Positions 3,441-6,254 of a DNA stretch of 6,254 nucleotides are shown here, in pieces. The DNA is from Paracoccaceae bacterium. Its GTDB lineage: Bacteria > Pseudomonadota > Alphaproteobacteria > Rhodobacterales > Rhodobacteraceae. A model generated the notes under the pieces. The model had not been told where the DNA came from, searched no databases, and saw nothing but the letters and a program-made list of their open reading frames with translations. Position 1 is the first letter of the stretch, and every line of letters starts with the position of its first letter. A program made the position numbers and the translations under genes. The stretch spans positions 1-6,254 of the forward strand of contig JALSHK010000034.1 in assembly GCA_026982275.1 (NCBI GenBank), given 5' to 3'.

Positions 3441-6254
3441 ATGACAAAGCATCATCAGCCTGCGCTGGAAACCTCGCCAGTCGTCAGTGACGAGATCCGC
3501 CGCACCACCTGCTATATGTGTGCGTGCCGCTGCGGAATCAATGTCCATATGAAGGACGGCAAGGTAAAATATATCGAAGGCAACAAGGATCACCCCGTCA
3601 ATAAGGGGGTGCTGTGCGCCAAGGGTTCTGCCGGCATCATGCAGCACTATTCCCCTTCTCGCTTGCGCAATCCGATGAAGCGGGTGGGCGAGCGCGGCGA
3701 AGGCAAATTCGAGGATATCAGCTGGGAAGAAGCCTTCGAGATCGCCACCGGCCTGCTGGAGCCGATTCGCAAGAAAGACCCCGGGAAGCTGGCGTTTTTT
3801 ACTGGCCGGGACCAATCCCAAAGCATGACCGGCTGGTGGGCGCAGAGCTTTGGCACCCTGAATTATGCCGCCCATGGCGGGTTTTGCTCGGTCAATATGG
3901 CCGCTGGCGGTATTTATACCATGGGCGGCGCGTTTTGGGAATTCGGCGCGCCCGACTGGGACCGCGCCAAGCTGTTCCTGATCTTTGGTGTGGCTGAAGA
4001 TCACGATTCCAACCCCATCAAAATGGGCCTTGGCAAGCTCAAGGCCAATGGCGCCAAGATCATCGGCGTCAACCCGATCCGCTCGGGCTATAATGCAATT
4101 GCCGATGAATGGGTCGGCATCACACCGGGCACAGACGGGCTGTTTATCCTGTCGATCATTCACGAGCTGCTAAAGGCCGGCAAGGTCGATCTGGATTATC
4201 TGATCCGCTATACCAACATGCCGTTTCTGGTCAATCAGGTTGAAGGCAGCGCCGAATACGGGCTGATGGTGCGCGACGAAAACGATAACCAGCTGGTCTG
4301 GGATCGCGCCACCAATAAAGCCGTGCCTTATGAAACCAGGGGCGCCAAGCCTGCGATGAGCGGCATGGTCGAGGTAAACGGGGTGCAATGCCGCCCGGCT
4401 TTCGAGATCCTCGCCGAGAAATACCTGACCGACGAATACACCCCCGATGCCGTCGCCGGGCGCGTTGGCATTTCGGCAGATCGTATCCGCTCGATCGCCG
4501 CCGAGATCGCCCGGGTAGCATTTGAGGAGGAGATCACCCTTGATATTCCATGGACGGACTGGAAGGGCGAAAAGCACGAAAAAATGACAGGCCGTCCCGT
4601 GGCCATGCACGCCATGCGCGGCATTTCGGCTCATTCCAACGGCTTCCAGACCGCCCGCGCGCTGCATATCCTGCAGATACTGATCGGCTCGGTCGAGGTG
4701 CCCGGCGGGTTCCGTTTCAAGCCGCCCTATCCGAAATCCGTTGATGCCCACCCCAAGCCGCATCATAATGTAACCCCCGGGCAGCCGCTGGACGGCCCGC
4801 ATCTTGGCTATCCGCGCGGCCCCGAGGATCTGTGCCTTGACGAAGACGGCAAGGCCAAGCGGATCGACAAGGCCTTCACATGGGAAAACCCGCTTTCGGC
4901 CCACGGCCTGATGCATATGGTGATCTCGAATGCCCATGCCGGTGATCCCTACAAGATCGACACCTTGTTTATGTATATGGCCAATATGTCGTGGAACAGC
5001 TCCATGAACACCTCCAAGGTGATGGATATGCTGCGCGACAAGGATGAAGACGGCAATTATGTCATCCCCAATATCATCTATTCCGATGCCTATTCCTCGG
5101 AAATGGTGGCCTTTGCCGACCTGATCCTGCCAGACACCACCTATCTGGAGCGCCATGATTGCATCAGCCTGCTGGATCGCCCGATCTGCGAGGCGGACGG
5201 GCTGGCTGACAGCATTCGCTGGCCGGTGGTGGAGCCGGATCGCGATGTGCGCGGCTTCCAGTCGGTGCTGATAGAGCTGGGCGCGCGGCTTGGCTTGCCC
5301 GGCATGGTCAATGAAGATGGTTCTGCCAAATTCAAGGATTACGCCGATTATATGATCAACCACGAGCGCCGCCCCGGCGTTGGCCCCTTGGCGGGCTGGC
5401 GCGGCAAGGATGGCGAGGGCAAAGGGCGAGGGGAGCCGAACCCCGGGCAGATTGATAAATATATCGAGAATGGCGGCTTCTGGATTGACCATATCAAGCC
5501 GGAAAACGCCTTTTACAAGCCATGGAACAAGGGCTATCAGGAATGGGCCGTGGAGCGCGGGATTTTTGATAAAGAAAGCCCTTATGTGTTTACGGTTTAT
5601 CAGGAAACCCTGCAAAAATTCCGGCTTGCGGCCGAGGGCCACGGCGATATCCAGCCCCCCGAGCGCCTGCGCGCTCAGTTGAAAATGGCGATGGATCCCT
5701 TGCCGGTCTGGTATGAGCCTTTCGAGCAAGCCCTTGTGGATAACGACGAATACCCCGTTCATGCCCTCACCCAGCGCCCGATGGCGATGTATCATTCATG
5801 GGGCACGCAAAACGCATGGCTGCGCCAGATTCACGGCACCAACCCGATGTTTATCTCGGGCGAGCTTTGGGCCGAGCATGGCTTCAAGGAGGGCGATTGG
5901 GCGGTAATCACCTCGACCCATGGCAGCATCACCGTGCCTGCGGTGCGGATGGATGCGCTGAACGGCAAAACCATCTGGACATGGAACGCGATCGGCAAAC
6001 GCAAGGGCGCTTGGGCGCTATCAGAGGATGCGCCGGAGACCAAAAAAGGCTTCCTGCTCAACCACTTGATCCACGAATTGCTGCCCGCGCGCGGCGATGG
6101 CCAGCGCTGGAACAACTCCGACCCCGTTACCGGCCAGGCCGCGTGGTTTGACCTGCGGGTCAATATCAAACGGGTCGATGCGCCGGCTGACCTGCAATCC
6201 ACCCCTGCCTTTGCGCCGCAAACCTCGCCGGTCGGCCAAGGGCCAAAAGACATC
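3441..6254 (+). CDS. soeA: Sulfite dehydrogenase (quinone) catalytic subunit SoeA, 3'-truncated
   Basis: This is a molybdenum oxidoreductase of the DMSO reductase family, probably oxidising sulfite to sulfate on the cytoplasmic face and passing electrons through SoeB (iron-sulfur) and SoeC (NrfD/DmsC-type membrane anchor) to quinone. The frame stays open from ATG 3441 to the window edge (938 residues). I recall SoeA proteins of about 950-1000 aa, so only a short C-terminal end should be missing. Cys24, Cys27, Cys31 and Cys59 form a CX2CX3CX27C site for one 4Fe-4S cluster. Cys149 in GGFCSVNMA is the probable Mo ligand, at the position of Cys or Sec in polysulfide reductase and formate dehydrogenase relatives. 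Residues from about 76 to 640 form the catalytic region, and about 771-912 the C-terminal molybdopterin-dinucleotide domain (YPVHALTQRP to DPVTGQAAWFDLRVNI). The N-terminus has no twin-arginine signal or hydrophobic segment, as expected for cytoplasmic SoeA and unlike PsrA/PhsA. soeB and soeC should follow beyond the window. Alternatives are a thiosulfate, polysulfide or other Psr-like reductase subunit. Confidence 0.8.
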   Translation, partial: MTKHHQPALETSPVVSDEIRRTTCYMCACRCGINVHMKDGKVKYIEGNKDHPVNKGVLCAKGSAGIMQHYSPSRLRNPMKRVGERGEGKFEDISWEEAFEIATGLLEPIRKKDPGKLAFFTGRDQSQSMTGWWAQSFGTLNYAAHGGFCSVNMAAGGIYTMGGAFWEFGAPDWDRAKLFLIFGVAEDHDSNPIKMGLGKLKANGAKIIGVNPIRSGYNAIADEWVGITPGTDGLFILSIIHELLKAGKVDLDYLIRYTNMPFLVNQVEGSAEYGLMVRDENDNQLVWDRATNKAVPYETRGAKPAMSGMVEVNGVQCRPAFEILAEKYLTDEYTPDAVAGRVGISADRIRSIAAEIARVAFEEEITLDIPWTDWKGEKHEKMTGRPVAMHAMRGISAHSNGFQTARALHILQILIGSVEVPGGFRFKPPYPKSVDAHPKPHHNVTPGQPLDGPHLGYPRGPEDLCLDEDGKAKRIDKAFTWENPLSAHGLMHMVISNAHAGDPYKIDTLFMYMANMSWNSSMNTSKVMDMLRDKDEDGNYVIPNIIYSDAYSSEMVAFADLILPDTTYLERHDCISLLDRPICEADGLADSIRWPVVEPDRDVRGFQSVLIELGARLGLPGMVNEDGSAKFKDYADYMINHERRPGVGPLAGWRGKDGEGKGRGEPNPGQIDKYIENGGFWIDHIKPENAFYKPWNKGYQEWAVERGIFDKESPYVFTVYQETLQKFRLAAEGHGDIQPPERLRAQLKMAMDPLPVWYEPFEQALVDNDEYPVHALTQRPMAMYHSWGTQNAWLRQIHGTNPMFISGELWAEHGFKEGDWAVITSTHGSITVPAVRMDALNGKTIWTWNAIGKRKGAWALSEDAPETKKGFLLNHLIHELLPARGDGQRWNNSDPVTGQAAWFDLRVNIKRVDAPADLQSTPAFAPQTSPVGQGPKDI

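Noticed and set aside
3200..3490. A 96-codon + strand frame bridging the rluE-soeA gap
   Set aside because: It overlaps the end of rluE and the first 50 nt of soeA in another frame, lacks a convincing ribosome-binding site, and its protein resembles nothing I know. Internal ATGs at 3302 and 3308 also lack a ribosome-binding site. The stretch is better read as regulatory DNA.
4170..5795. A 541-codon open frame on the minus strand opposite soeA
   Set aside because: It lies wholly inside soeA, whose frame has complete family motifs. The antisense protein is rich in His, Arg, Ile and Gly with no recognisable domain, as expected from mirrored codon bias in GC-rich DNA.

Overview
The window is 6.25 kb of GC-rich bacterial DNA, densely packed with four genes, all on the + strand. 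Gene content points to an alphaproteobacterium, most likely Rhodobacterales (roseobacter/Rhodobacter-like). The reasons are a B12-dependent ethylmalonyl-CoA mutase, which marks the ethylmalonyl-CoA pathway, and a SoeA-type sulfite dehydrogenase of the form I associate with marine Rhodobacteraceae. I know of no mobile element, CRISPR array, tRNA or rRNA signal here and saw none. The taxonomic call is inference from protein resemblance recalled without a database search.

Layout: (1) 1-1794, ecm, ethylmalonyl-CoA mutase, cut off at its 5' end by the window edge. (2) A 57-nt gap with a small perfect hairpin, then deoD (1852-2553), a purine nucleoside phosphorylase. (3) A 116-nt gap with a 9-bp inverted repeat and a consensus TATAAT, then rluE (2670-3215), a 23S rRNA pseudouridine synthase. 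(4) A 225-nt gap, the most AT-rich and most structured non-coding stretch in the window. It holds a 26-bp near-perfect palindrome, a 10-bp direct repeat at 20-bp pitch, and a TTTGCAAA palindrome. (5) soeA (3441-6254), the molybdopterin/4Fe-4S catalytic subunit of a membrane-bound sulfite:quinone oxidoreductase. It stays open for 938 codons and runs off the 3' edge of the window.

How the genes fit together: ecm serves acetyl-CoA assimilation, turning ethylmalonyl-CoA into methylsuccinyl-CoA. deoD serves nucleoside salvage and rluE serves ribosome maturation. soeA would oxidise cytoplasmic sulfite to sulfate, for example sulfite released from organosulfur compounds, and pass the electrons to quinone. 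These roles do not form one pathway, so the region looks like neighbouring chromosomal housekeeping and metabolic units rather than a single system. Only ecm-deoD is close enough to suggest cotranscription. rluE and soeA each have a gap with promoter-like sequence.

I did not find a convincing undescribed system. The best candidate for new biology is the regulatory architecture in front of soeA (3265-3415).
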